A stretch of 13,033 nt of DNA from Patescibacteria group bacterium (lineage in GTDB: Bacteria > Patescibacteriota > Minisyncoccia > UBA6257 > Colwellbacteraceae). Location: the NCBI GenBank assembly GCA_018826645.1, contig JAHJZF010000021.1, forward strand, positions 1-13,033. Reading direction: 5' to 3'. This document shows positions 1 to 6,590 of the stretch, piece by piece. How positions within the stretch are numbered: the first letter of the stretch is position 1; the number at the start of each line of letters is the position of its first letter. The notes beneath the pieces are model-generated. The model did not search any database and had not been told where the DNA came from. It saw only the letters and a program-made list of their open reading frames with translations. A program made the position numbers and the translations under genes.

Positions 1-167
1 CCCTTAGGTCCTTCCGCGACTTCAAAGGTTACTTTATCACCTTCCTTAAGGTCGTCGAATTGTACATCGACGAGCTCATTTGAGTGGAAAAAGAGATCTT
101 TCTCTTCGCCATCGCGAGAGATGAACCCGTAACCACGGTCAGTGAGTCGAGCAATTGTTCCTTCCAT
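1..167 (-). CDS. Cold-shock domain protein, 3' end cut by window edge
   Basis: Translating the minus strand from the ATG at 165-167 gives a protein beginning MEGTIARLTDRGYGFISRDG, followed by DLFFHSNEL and ending in EVAEGPKG at the window edge. GYGFI is the RNP1 motif and DLFFH the RNP2 motif of a CspA-type OB-fold that binds single-stranded RNA or DNA in the cytoplasm. About 55 residues are visible and the family is usually 65-70 residues long, so only the last residues are missing. No good Shine-Dalgarno precedes the ATG. Unlike most genes in this window it has a canonical promoter about 90 bases upstream, giving a long 5' leader, as known for several csp mRNAs. Confidence 0.93.
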   Translation of the reverse strand, partial: MEGTIARLTDRGYGFISRDGEEKDLFFHSNELVDVQFDDLKEGDKVTFEVAEGPK

Positions 168-264
168 TATTTACTTGATTTGTTATGAACTACTGTCAAA
201 TCTAGAATACTGTAGGACAAAACTCGACCACCTTTTCACCTCAGTCCTGACTTGATCGGGATGA

Positions 265-294
265 ATACTAGCACAAACGCACCCCTAATGTCAA
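265..294 (-). promoter_or_regulatory. Promoter of the cold-shock gene with long 5' leader
   Basis: On the minus strand TTGACA (289-294) and TAGTAT (265-270) are separated by 18 bases, and TGC precedes the -10 box. Transcription would begin near 258, leaving a leader of about 90 bases before the ATG at 167. This is one of few promoters here with a perfect -35 box. Confidence 0.55.
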
Positions 295-298
295 TACA

Positions 299-538
299 TC
301 ACCCCTTTTTTATTAATTCTAGTTTTTGGTCGTTATTCCAACCTTCAATTTGTTCTTTTCGTTTTTCTGCAGATGTTTTGGTTGGGTGCCATTCTTGATG
401 AACAAGCTCGACGTCTTTGAATTTTTTAGTGAAGAAAGACCTGCCGTCTCCGTGTTCTTTAATCCGCGCTTGGAGATGGTTGGTTATATCAATATAGAAT
501 GTTTTGTTATCGCAAAGGAGTATATATAGATACCACAT
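299..538 (-). CDS. Small GIY-YIG domain protein (YhbQ/UPF0213-like)
   Basis: This 79-residue protein starts MWYLYILLCDNKTFYIDITN and continues with RIKEH and later KRKEQIEGWNNDQKLELIKKG, the order expected of the small stand-alone GIY-YIG family. That family has the GIY-YIG endonuclease fold, but its small members are largely uncharacterised. The first half-motif is YLYIL and the second FYIDITN, where relatives usually have FYxGxTN; the glycine is replaced by aspartate, so activity is uncertain. The Arg of the R-x-x-EH helix is present. Length is close to normal. A -10 box TATACT lies nine bases before the ATG, so the mRNA is almost leaderless. It diverges from the small membrane protein gene at 592. 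Confidence 0.85.
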   Translation of the reverse strand: MWYLYILLCDNKTFYIDITNHLQARIKEHGDGRSFFTKKFKDVELVHQEWHPTKTSAEKRKEQIEGWNNDQKLELIKKG

Positions 539-547
539 GTTTATTTC

Positions 548-553
548 AGTATA
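548..553 (-). promoter_or_regulatory. -10 box for the GIY-YIG gene
   Basis: TATACT on the minus strand ends nine bases before the ATG at 538. No -35 box was recognised. It lies back to back with the plus-strand -10 at 580-585 in a 53-base divergent intergenic region. Confidence 0.45.
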
Positions 554-576
554 TATCTAAATCCCATATCGAAAAC

Positions 577-585
577 TGATATAAT
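577..585 (+). promoter_or_regulatory. Extended -10, leaderless start at 592
   Basis: TGATATAAT, a perfect extended -10, ends six bases before the ATG at 592, so the predicted +1 coincides with the A of the start codon. Confidence 0.6.
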
Positions 586-591
586 GTATAT

Positions 592-786
592 ATGCTTAAA
601 TTATTTAAGCCCATCACCTTAAAGTGGTGGCAGGTTGGGGTAGTCAAGGTCGCTCTAATTTCTTTTGGTATTCTGGTGGGCATGGCCTGGTCAGATATTT
701 TTGTAATTTGGACGCCCACCCTGCTGGCTATCTTAATAGTGTCGTGGGCATACCTTATAGCCCTCTGGTTTAAGAACTGGAAGTAG
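592..786 (+). CDS. Small two-helix membrane protein, unknown function
   Basis: This 64-residue protein is hydrophobic, with two likely membrane helices (about residues 15-33 and 38-58), an N-terminal LKWW segment and a C-terminal WFKNWK that would sit at the membrane interface. I do not recognise a family. The perfect extended -10 box six bases before the ATG supports it as a real, leaderless gene despite its size. It lies 28 bases upstream of rarA, which has its own -10 box, so it is probably a separate transcript or only partly co-transcribed. Confidence 0.65.
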   Translation: MLKLFKPITLKWWQVGVVKVALISFGILVGMAWSDIFVIWTPTLLAILIVSWAYLIALWFKNWK

Positions 787-798
787 TAAATCCAATTT

Positions 799-807
799 TG
801 GTATACT
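799..807 (+). promoter_or_regulatory. Extended -10 of rarA, leaderless
   Basis: TGGTATACT ends seven bases before the ATG at 815, leaving a leader of 0-1 base. Confidence 0.6.
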
Positions 808-814
808 GCCGGGC

Positions 815-1951
815 ATGGAGCCTTTAGCATCTCGCATAAGACCCACAAATCTAGGGGAATTTGTTGGACAAGAACATTTAGTGGGTAGCGGCAAGCCACT
901 CGCTGTTGCTATTCAAGAGAAACATCTTTTTTCTTTTATTTTATGGGGCCCACCGGGCTCGGGTAAAACAACACTGGCGCGTATATATGCGCATGCCCTT
1001 GATGTTGAATTGCATGAGCTTTCTGCCGTTTCGGCGAAGAAAGATGATATTCGAAATATTGTAGACGAGAAAGATGGCCAGACAACACTGCAACCCAAGG
1101 TCTTATTTCTAGACGAGATTCATAGATTTAATAAAGCTCAACAGGATTTTCTATTACCCCTTGTTGAGAAGGGTAAATTGGCACTTATCGGAGCGACAAC
1201 GGAGAATCCTAGTTTTGAAGTAATCGCCCCGCTCTTATCACGCTGTCGCGTGTTTGTATTGAATGAACTCTCCGGAGAAGATATGGATAAAGTAATTGGT
1301 CGTACGGGTTTTAAGATGAGCCAGAAGGCACGTGAATGGTTAATCGCGATGGCTAATGGTGATGCTCGGCAGGCCATTACTATGCTGGAAAACACAGACA
1401 AGCTTTACGGGAAGATTTCTATCGAAACGCTTAAAGATACTCTCCAGTCAAAAACTCTTCGTTATGACAAAAAAGGGGAGGAGCACTACAACACGATTAG
1501 TGCGTTTATTAAAAGCATGCGTGCTAGTCAGCCAGACGCAGCTCTCTACTATATGGCTCGAATGATTGATGCGGGAGAGGATCCGAAATTTATAGCCCGT
1601 CGGATAGTGATATTTGCTAGCGAAGACATAGGTATGGCACAACCGACAGCTCTAGTGGTTGCCAATGAAGTATTTAGGGCAGTTGAGACTATCGGTTTGC
1701 CGGAATGTGGGATAAATTTGGCTCACGGCGTTGTCTATCTGGCGACGGCCAAAAAAGATCGCAGTGCGTACAATGCGTATATGGAGGCGATGGAAGATGT
1801 TCAAGAGCACGGCAATTTACCAATTCCTCTTAAGATAAGGAATGCTCCGACAAAACTTATGAAAGATTTAAATTATGGTAAAGGGTATGAGAAGTATACA
1901 GACGACGATTTTTTGCCAGACGAACTTAAGGGAAAGAAGTATTTGAAATAA
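815..1951 (+). CDS. rarA: Replication-associated recombination protein A (RarA/MgsA), AAA+ ATPase
   Basis: This 378-residue AAA+ ATPase is related to clamp-loader subunits. The family (MgsA/RarA, Mgs1/WRNIP1 in eukaryotes) acts at stalled replication forks. Visible motifs are Walker A GPPGSGKTT (residues 45-53), Walker B VLFLDEIHRF (96-105), sensor 1 GATTEN (126-131), the arginine-finger segment SRCRVF (142-147) and the sensor-2 segment ANGDARQAITMLE (about 175-187). The C-terminal tetramerisation part is recognisable from EDPKFIARRIVIFASEDIG and IRNAPTKLMK. It is shorter than the usual 420-450 residues, mostly through a reduced region after the sensor segment and a short C terminus. The start follows a leaderless-type -10 box. 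It converges on the vanY-like gene 20 bases away, with no convincing terminator between them. Confidence 0.96.
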   Translation: MEPLASRIRPTNLGEFVGQEHLVGSGKPLAVAIQEKHLFSFILWGPPGSGKTTLARIYAHALDVELHELSAVSAKKDDIRNIVDEKDGQTTLQPKVLFLDEIHRFNKAQQDFLLPLVEKGKLALIGATTENPSFEVIAPLLSRCRVFVLNELSGEDMDKVIGRTGFKMSQKAREWLIAMANGDARQAITMLENTDKLYGKISIETLKDTLQSKTLRYDKKGEEHYNTISAFIKSMRASQPDAALYYMARMIDAGEDPKFIARRIVIFASEDIGMAQPTALVVANEVFRAVETIGLPECGINLAHGVVYLATAKKDRSAYNAYMEAMEDVQEHGNLPIPLKIRNAPTKLMKDLNYGKGYEKYTDDDFLPDELKGKKYLK

Positions 1952-1971
1952 TCGTTAAGCCTTTCAGGTCT

Positions 1972-2856
1972 TTAATCAAAAATATTTACTAGGTATTCGT
2001 TGATTTTGCGTTGATCTGCGTCGTAGAAGTTTTGTTCATTATCATATAGATAGGTCGCGAGCTTTTTGCCTACAAACCTCCAGTGCCATGGTTCAAAAAC
2101 ATAATATGCATTGCCTTTGGGATAGGAGAGGACAAAGCCGTGTTTGTGGGCATTTTGAAGGAGCCATTCATATGCAGGAGTGCTTGAGAAGCCGTCGAAT
2201 CCACCACCGATACCACGAGTTGTGAAATCAACTGTCGTACCTAATTGGTGTTCTGAATATCCTTGGTCAGCAGAAAATGCATTTGCGCCAGTGCCATAGA
2301 CGATGGTGTATCCAGCCTTAAGCGATGCTTGAGTGCCGAATGAACGATAGGCGGAATTTATCCACAAAGTAACATCGTCATCAGCGGCATCTGTAATTAA
2401 GTCTTCTAAATATGGCCAGACGTTGGAATGTATTTGAAGGGGAGCGCCTTCGTTGTATAAATGCGTGAGAGGAATGGCCGTCAGTCGTGGAGGAACATAG
2501 TGTTCGTTGAGGAAATAGACTTTTGAATATTTTTGAAGAAGTTCTTTATCTGTCTTGCTTAGCTTGTCGAGCACTCCTACAGTTCCAGCGATGTCTTGTA
2601 CTTCTTCGACTAGGCTTCCCACACGTTCTTTCTCTGCCGTTAATTCTTGAGACAACCCTTCTTTCTCTCCTGCGGTGCGAGCTAAATCTTTTTCTGTGAT
2701 GCCCAGCATGTCTTCTAACTTAACTACCCTTGCTTGGAGAGTAGCGTTTTCGTCTTTAAGGGTCGAGTATTTATAAAAGCCGTAGCCAGTTAATGCGAGA
2801 GCAACAATAATTATTGCTGGCACGACTTCTTTTAAAGTTAAGGATAGTTTCTTCAC
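1972..2856 (-). CDS. VanY-type D,D-carboxypeptidase (peptidase M15B) with membrane anchor and coiled coil
   Basis: This 294-residue protein begins with GTG. One membrane helix (about residues 12-28) anchors it, with the bulk presumably outside. A heptad-rich coiled coil follows (about 33-95, rich in K, E and L), then the M15B peptidase domain (about 120-290). Zinc-site motifs are present: SEHQLGTTVD (H203, D210) and EPWHWRF (H258); the SAYRSF segment with R171 is the usual substrate-binding arginine region. The family removes the terminal D-Ala from peptidoglycan stem peptides. The coiled coil may space the enzyme from the membrane or mediate self-association (inference). The GTG start is favoured because an extended -10 TGCTAAAAT ends exactly six bases upstream. 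Confidence 0.93.
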   Translation of the reverse strand: MKKLSLTLKEVVPAIIIVALALTGYGFYKYSTLKDENATLQARVVKLEDMLGITEKDLARTAGEKEGLSQELTAEKERVGSLVEEVQDIAGTVGVLDKLSKTDKELLQKYSKVYFLNEHYVPPRLTAIPLTHLYNEGAPLQIHSNVWPYLEDLITDAADDDVTLWINSAYRSFGTQASLKAGYTIVYGTGANAFSADQGYSEHQLGTTVDFTTRGIGGGFDGFSSTPAYEWLLQNAHKHGFVLSYPKGNAYYVFEPWHWRFVGKKLATYLYDNEQNFYDADQRKINEYLVNIFD

Positions 2857-2862
2857 GACTTG

Positions 2863-2871
2863 ATTTTAGCA
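2863..2871 (-). promoter_or_regulatory. Extended -10 of the vanY-like gene, leaderless GTG start
   Basis: On the minus strand TGCTAAAAT ends six bases before the GTG at 2856. This spacing decides the start codon. Confidence 0.55.
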
Positions 2872-2895
2872 CGAACGATTTAAAACAGAGAGAAC

Positions 2896-3015
2896 CTATT
2901 TCTTTTTCTTGCTAGCTTTTTTTGCCAACATCTCGCGTTTTATTGCGAGGCGTTTTTGGGTTTTTTGTGAGCGGGATTTCTTCTTCTTTCCTACGCCCGT
3001 ATCTCTTTTTGCCAT
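2896..3015 (-). CDS. 39-residue highly basic protein, divergent from obg
   Basis: Reading the minus strand from the ATG at 3013-3015 gives MAKRDTGVGKKKKSRSQK, continuing to REMLAKKASKKKK and a TAG stop. About half of the 39 residues are Lys or Arg and there is no hydrophobic stretch, so the protein would be nucleic-acid or ribosome associated (inference). It does not match bTHX or bS22 as I know them. Support for a real gene: a -10 box TATAGT lies exactly six bases before the ATG, as for other genes here. It is divergent from obg with 48 bases between starts, and upstream of the vanY-like gene, which has its own -10 box. Confidence 0.65.
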   Translation of the reverse strand: MAKRDTGVGKKKKSRSQKTQKRLAIKREMLAKKASKKKK

Positions 3016-3021
3016 ATTATT

Positions 3022-3027
3022 ACTATA
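3022..3027 (-). promoter_or_regulatory. -10 box of the 39-residue protein gene
   Basis: TATAGT on the minus strand ends six bases before the ATG at 3015, predicting a leaderless mRNA. Confidence 0.5.
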
Positions 3028-3046
3028 ACCCATTTTAGGGCTTTAG

Positions 3047-3055
3047 TGATATGTT
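3047..3055 (+). promoter_or_regulatory. Extended -10 of obg
   Basis: TGATATGTT ends eight bases before the obg ATG at 3064; the leader would be about two bases. It faces the minus-strand -10 at 3022-3027. Confidence 0.45.
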
Positions 3056-3063
3056 TATGAGAT

Positions 3064-4020
3064 ATGTTTATTGACGATATAACAATTAAAGTATCTGCGG
3101 GTGACGGTGGTTGCGGCAAAGTTGCTTTCAACTCTAATGCCATGAGTCTTGGACCAACGGGTGGCTCTGGTGGCGATGGTGGAAGCGTTTATCTTGAAGG
3201 TAGTTCTAGTCTAGACCTCCTAAATAACTTACGTTTTAAAAAAGAGATTAAGGCTACGGATGGTCAGGACGGCAAGCCACAGTTTCACGATGGCGCTAAT
3301 GGTAAAGACTTGATATTGAAAGTGCCGGTGGGAACTTCAATTCATAATCTTGATACTGGCAAAGAAGAAGAAATTCTAAAAACAGACCAAAAGATTCTGG
3401 TTGCCAAAGGGGGTCATGGCGGAAAAGGTAATTTTCTTTTCCGAAGCGCGCGTAATACAAGCCCTCGTGGGTTTCAGGAAGGACTGCGGGGTGAGCAGTT
3501 TATGCTTCATCTGGAGCTAAAACTTATTGCAGACGTCGGTTTTATCGGTCTGCCGAATGTTGGCAAGACGAGTCTTCTTAATGAATTGACTAATGCCAAT
3601 AGCAAAGTCGCTAATTACCAGTTCACAACGCTTGAGCCAAATTTAGGCGTTTATTACCACTTAATACTTGCTGATATTCCCGGACTTATTGAGGGGGCGT
3701 CTTCAGGGAAGGGTTTGGGCATCAAGTTTCTCCAGCACATTGAGCGTACAAAAGTGTTATTTCACTTTATCTCTGTTGAATCGGCTGACGTAGCTGAGGA
3801 TTATAAAATTATTCGAGCCGAGCTCGGCAAATATAATAAAGAATTACTTGATAAGCCGGAATATCTTTTCCTAAGCAAGAGCGACATGGTTCCTCCAGCA
3901 GAACTTAAGGAAAAACTTAAAGCTTTAAAAAAGATAAACAAGAAAAGTTTAGCCATATCTATACACGATATGGATAGCCTAGAGGCTGTTCAAAAAATTC
4001 TAAACAGCTTGGGGAAATAA
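3064..4020 (+). CDS. obg: Obg/CgtA family GTPase, short form
   Basis: The 318-residue protein has the glycine-rich Obg fold (residues 1-155, with SAGDGGCGKVAF, GPTGGSGGDGGSV and GGHGGKGN) and then the GTPase domain: G1 GLPNVGKTS (162-170), the G2 threonines in FTTLEP, G3 DIPGLIEGA (204-212), and G4 SKSD (271-274) where NKxD is usual. The family binds the large ribosomal subunit and couples ribosome assembly to GTP. It ends soon after the G domain, so the C-terminal OCT domain of some Obg proteins is absent, as in many bacteria. The usual RREK segment after VSF is replaced by NSNAMSLG, a shorter and less basic loop. The ATG at 3064 follows a -10 box by eight bases. Confidence 0.95.
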   Translation: MFIDDITIKVSAGDGGCGKVAFNSNAMSLGPTGGSGGDGGSVYLEGSSSLDLLNNLRFKKEIKATDGQDGKPQFHDGANGKDLILKVPVGTSIHNLDTGKEEEILKTDQKILVAKGGHGGKGNFLFRSARNTSPRGFQEGLRGEQFMLHLELKLIADVGFIGLPNVGKTSLLNELTNANSKVANYQFTTLEPNLGVYYHLILADIPGLIEGASSGKGLGIKFLQHIERTKVLFHFISVESADVAEDYKIIRAELGKYNKELLDKPEYLFLSKSDMVPPAELKEKLKALKKINKKSLAISIHDMDSLEAVQKILNSLGK

Positions 4021-4054
4021 ACAGAATTTATACGAATTCCAAATTTTTTTGGGG

Positions 4055-4060
4055 TATAAT
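4055..4060 (+). promoter_or_regulatory. -10 box of the tspO operon, leaderless
   Basis: A perfect TATAAT preceded by GGG ends seven bases before the tspO ATG at 4068. Confidence 0.6.
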
Positions 4061-4067
4061 AAGAACT

Positions 4068-4532
4068 ATGAAAATATTTCCTGTCTTAATTTCGATCCTT
4101 ATCGCTCAGTTAGCTGGCATAATTGGTTCTTTTTTCACCGTTACTAGCGTAAATACTTGGTATTTAGACTTGGTAAAGCCTGCATGGAATCCTTCTAGCT
4201 GGATTTTTGGACCCGTCTGGATAACTCTTTATACCCTTATGGGTATCGCTGCATATTTAGTTTGGCGTAGTAACGGAGCTTCGGGAGTAAAGATTGCTTT
4301 GTTGGTCTATGGAGTCCACCTAGTTTTAAATGCCCTTTGGTCAATACTCTTCTTCGGGCTTAATAATCCTGCCGTTGCCTTCTTTGAAATACTGCTGTTA
4401 CTAGTCTTCATTCTTGTCACCATATTCTTATTCTGGAAAATTAATCCATGGGCCGGAGCCCTCCTTTTGCCTTATTTGGGATGGGTATCCTTCGCCGCTT
4501 TTCTTAATTACACAATCTGGCAATTAAATTAA
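4068..4532 (+). CDS. tspO: TspO/MBR family tryptophan-rich membrane protein
   Basis: The protein has 154 residues and five predicted membrane helices, the usual size and topology. Family signatures are WYLDLVKPAWNPSSWIFGPV (residues 31-50), the following VWITLYTLMGIAAYLVW, and NALWSILFFG in the third helix. TspO proteins bind porphyrins and related tetrapyrroles and are linked to oxidative and light stress. Here it is the first gene of a tight four-gene cluster, with DUF1295 starting one base after its stop codon. The exact ligand in this organism cannot be read from the sequence. Confidence 0.93.
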   Translation: MKIFPVLISILIAQLAGIIGSFFTVTSVNTWYLDLVKPAWNPSSWIFGPVWITLYTLMGIAAYLVWRSNGASGVKIALLVYGVHLVLNALWSILFFGLNNPAVAFFEILLLLVFILVTIFLFWKINPWAGALLLPYLGWVSFAAFLNYTIWQLN

Positions 4533-4533
4533 G

Positions 4534-5301
4534 ATGGAACTATTAACTACGCTTGTTTTGTCTGTGGGCATTAACCTTGCAATGTTTGTGCCTGCGTTTT
4601 TATTTAAGACAGATAAATTAACCGATATTTCATATGCAATTACTTTCGTAGTTGTCTCTGGGTATGCATTTATAAAAGGAGGAGCGAGTACGGCGTCTAT
4701 TATTCTCGGCTCAATGATCCTCCTTTGGGCTATAAGAATTGGAAGCTATTTGTTTATACGCATAAGAAAGATTGGAAAAGACAAACGTTTTGATGAAAGA
4801 CGAAATAGTTTTTGGGGTTTTTTGGGGTTTTGGCTTCTTCAGGGGCTGACGGTTTGGGTCGTGCTTATCCCAAGCATAATCTTCTTTACGAACGGCATAA
4901 TCGAAATCCCTAGATATGCTTATCTCGGATTAGGTATATGGGCCGTTGGTCTAATAGTGGAGACTGTTGCAGATATTCAAAAATATCGCTTCATTAACAA
5001 CCCAAGTAATAAAGGAAAATGGATTGGAAGTGGGCTATGGAAATACTCTCGTCATCCCAACTATTTTGGAGAAATTTTATTATGGATTGGGGTTTATGTG
5101 TTTGCATTTTTTGGCCTAGATCTTTGGCAAGCCTTTGTGGGGTTGTTGAGTCCACTGTATATAGCCTCTTTAATCATGTTTGTGAGCGGGGTGCCCCTGC
5201 TTGAAAAGGCGGCAGACAAGCGATGGGGTGACAATCCCGTGTATAATGAATATAAAAAGAGGACTAGCATTCTAGCCCCATTACCAAACAAAAATGTCTA
5301 A
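4534..5301 (+). CDS. DUF1295 family membrane protein (steroid 5-alpha-reductase / isoprenylcysteine methyltransferase-like)
   Basis: The 255-residue polytopic protein has about six membrane helices. The C-terminal part carries SGLWKYSRHPNYFGE (residues 166-180) and a later RWGDNPVYNEYKKRT, the conserved core shared by DUF1295, steroid 5-alpha-reductase C-terminal domains and ICMT-like methyltransferases, where it forms the cofactor pocket. The substrate is unknown, presumably a lipid or isoprenoid (inference). The start lies one base after the tspO stop, with no Shine-Dalgarno, and the stop overlaps the next gene by eight bases, so translational coupling is likely. Confidence 0.9.
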   Translation: MELLTTLVLSVGINLAMFVPAFLFKTDKLTDISYAITFVVVSGYAFIKGGASTASIILGSMILLWAIRIGSYLFIRIRKIGKDKRFDERRNSFWGFLGFWLLQGLTVWVVLIPSIIFFTNGIIEIPRYAYLGLGIWAVGLIVETVADIQKYRFINNPSNKGKWIGSGLWKYSRHPNYFGEILLWIGVYVFAFFGLDLWQAFVGLLSPLYIASLIMFVSGVPLLEKAADKRWGDNPVYNEYKKRTSILAPLPNKNV

Positions 5302-5698
5302 ATTCATCACATCTTATTTAATAGTTCTAGCCGTTATGGGGGTTTTTGACTTCTTATGGCTTGGCGTGGTGTCGAAGAGTTTTTATCGAAATCAGCTAGG
5401 GGGCTTAATGGCGGAGAACGTTAATTGGTTGCCAGCCATACTCTTCTATCTTCTATACGCTTTCGGCGTAACAGTATTTCTCATGCTTCCTCTTATGAGT
5501 GGAGAGCTTGCGTTGGGCAAAGGGTTATTACTAGCAGCACTTTTTGGAGCTGTGGCTTATGCGACCTATGACTTATCAAATTGGGCGACTCTTAAAGATT
5601 GGCCAGCGATGGTGGTATTTGTAGATATCGCTTGGGGGACCTTCTTCACCACCATATCAGTCTATATTTCTTATTGGTTTTCCAAGCTAATGGGTTAG
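5294..5698 (+). CDS. DUF2177 family membrane protein
   Basis: The 134-residue, four-helix membrane protein has the DUF2177 landmarks FDFLWLGVV with FYRNQLG near the N terminus, then YATYDLSNWATLKDWP and VDIAWGTFF. The family is uncharacterised. In other bacteria I recall it next to DUF1295, fatty-acid-modifying and photolyase genes in light or singlet-oxygen responses, but this is memory and not checked. It overlaps the DUF1295 gene by eight bases and is separated from the next gene by one base. Confidence 0.9.
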   Translation: MSKFITSYLIVLAVMGVFDFLWLGVVSKSFYRNQLGGLMAENVNWLPAILFYLLYAFGVTVFLMLPLMSGELALGKGLLLAALFGAVAYATYDLSNWATLKDWPAMVVFVDIAWGTFFTTISVYISYWFSKLMG

Positions 5699-5699
5699 G

Positions 5700-6206
5700 A
5701 TGGGCAGGACGATTGTAGTTAACGACTCTTATCAAAAAAATTACAGGTATGAAATTACCGAACCGGTAGGTAGGAATTTCCATCCAGAATTCAAGCCGGA
5801 ATTAACTCCCAAAGAAATGCTCCGAATCGGAGTTTTCGGAGGCAAATATATGTCCGACAAGCCAAAAGAGTTTCCTGATAGTTGGTATGTAAAAGCAAAA
5901 CTATCTTTGGATGGAGAAAAGCATTGCGAGATAAATTTCTTTAAGAAATGCGTTAGCCAACCTCTTAAAGTATGGCAAGAAAAGGGTTGGATATATCCAG
6001 ATGATCCGCGAGGATGGTTCCAATGGTATTGCAGATATTATATGGGACGAAGGATGGAAGATGATGAAAGGCAAATTAAGAGATGGAAAGCATTCAAGCG
6101 TCACGCTATTCAAGTTAAAAAGAACTGTAAGGCAGGGGATTTAGGGTGCAGGCAGAAACAACGCCAGGCATTATTGCATTGGGCATATGACAGCAGGAGA
6201 ATCTAG
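5700..6206 (+). CDS. Conserved soluble protein of unknown function, Trp/Arg-rich core
   Basis: The 168-residue protein lacks signal peptide and membrane helices. It has a striking conserved-looking core: KPELTPKEMLRIGVFGGKYM (residues 32-51), then DDPRGWFQWYCRYYMGRR followed by DDERQIKRWKAFKRH, and the C-terminal CRQKQRQALLHWAYDSRR. I recall very similar sequences as an uncharacterised family in diverse bacteria and some eukaryotes, but cannot name a domain. The density of Trp, Tyr and Arg would suit nucleotide or nucleic-acid binding (inference only). It is the last gene of the tspO cluster, starting one base after the DUF2177 stop. Its TAG stop overlaps by one base the first copy of the 83-base repeat. 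Confidence 0.85.
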   Translation: MGRTIVVNDSYQKNYRYEITEPVGRNFHPEFKPELTPKEMLRIGVFGGKYMSDKPKEFPDSWYVKAKLSLDGEKHCEINFFKKCVSQPLKVWQEKGWIYPDDPRGWFQWYCRYYMGRRMEDDERQIKRWKAFKRHAIQVKKNCKAGDLGCRQKQRQALLHWAYDSRRI

Positions 6207-6288
6207 CTCCGAGGGTTGTCGGCTGTTCGAACCTATTTTTTGAGGTAGGGCCTAGAAGCGGTACCCCTAGTGGACAATGTTGGAACCT
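6206..6288 (+). repeat. Direct repeat copy A (83 bases)
   Basis: It begins GCTCCGAGGGTTGTCGGCTG and ends GTTGGAACCT. It matches copy B (6591-6673) without gaps at 67 of 83 positions; the first 45 positions match at 43. It contains two GTTnGAACC cores 57 bases apart and starts at the last base of the preceding stop codon. Confidence 0.85.
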
Positions 6289-6301
6289 ATAGATGTGGAA
6301 A

Positions 6302-6340
6302 GCCGCCCCTGTGCGAACGGACAATCCACTTGGGGGCGGC
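6302..6340 (-). terminator. GC-rich hairpin downstream of the 58-residue gene
   Basis: GCCGCCCC (6302-6309) pairs with GGGGCGGC (6333-6340). On the minus strand it follows the stop codon of the 58-residue gene after four bases and is followed by a short TTT, so it is a possible but weak intrinsic terminator. Confidence 0.4.
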
Positions 6341-6344
6341 ATGT

Positions 6345-6521
6345 TCACCGCTTACGCCTCGCTACCCAGCTCACGTCGGCCGAGCCTTCGGCTCCGAAGA
6401 GACCTTCGTCGTCTGTGCGGGAAGAGGTCTTCGTTTTCCCGCTTCTTGATGCCACTACAGCGATGTAGAGGCAAAATGCGACGATTACCACGTCGGGAAT
6501 AGCTTCAAAGAACTTATGCAC
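6345..6521 (-). CDS. 58-residue membrane protein of a repeat-flanked cassette
   Basis: On the minus strand a GTG at 6519-6521 is preceded, with five bases of spacing, by a perfect AGGAGGT (6527-6533). The product begins MHKFFEAIPDVVIVAFCLYI, has one membrane helix (about residues 10-25), and a polar tail (GKTKTSSRTDDEG) ending VSWVARRKR. A longer reading from a TTG at 6584 is open but has no ribosome site. No family is recognised. The gene is GC-richer than its neighbours and is the only one here with a full consensus SD, while native genes look leaderless. It lies between two direct repeats, which suggests an acquired cassette. Confidence 0.55.
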   Translation of the reverse strand: MHKFFEAIPDVVIVAFCLYIAVVASRSGKTKTSSRTDDEGLFGAEGSADVSWVARRKR

Positions 6522-6590
6522 GGAATACCTCCTGTACGTCTGTTGTTGTGTATAAAGAGAACAGCATATCGTGGCTGTAGTCAATATGGT

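Noticed and set aside
546..899. 117-residue minus-strand frame
   Set aside because: It is antisense to the small membrane protein and the start of rarA, with no promoter or family likeness.
1952..1974. Terminator between the convergent rarA and vanY-like genes
   Set aside because: Only a three plus three base-pair stem with a bulge (AAGCCT/AGGTCTT); too weak to call.
4808..4832. Telomere- or G-quadruplex-like T/G tract
   Set aside because: Only two runs of four G followed by GG; it encodes the FWGFLGFW part of a membrane protein, so codon content explains it.
6115..6348. 77-residue minus-strand frame
   Set aside because: It reads through a terminator-like hairpin, repeat A and the antisense of the preceding gene; its similarity to another frame at 8272-8490 comes only from the shared repeat.
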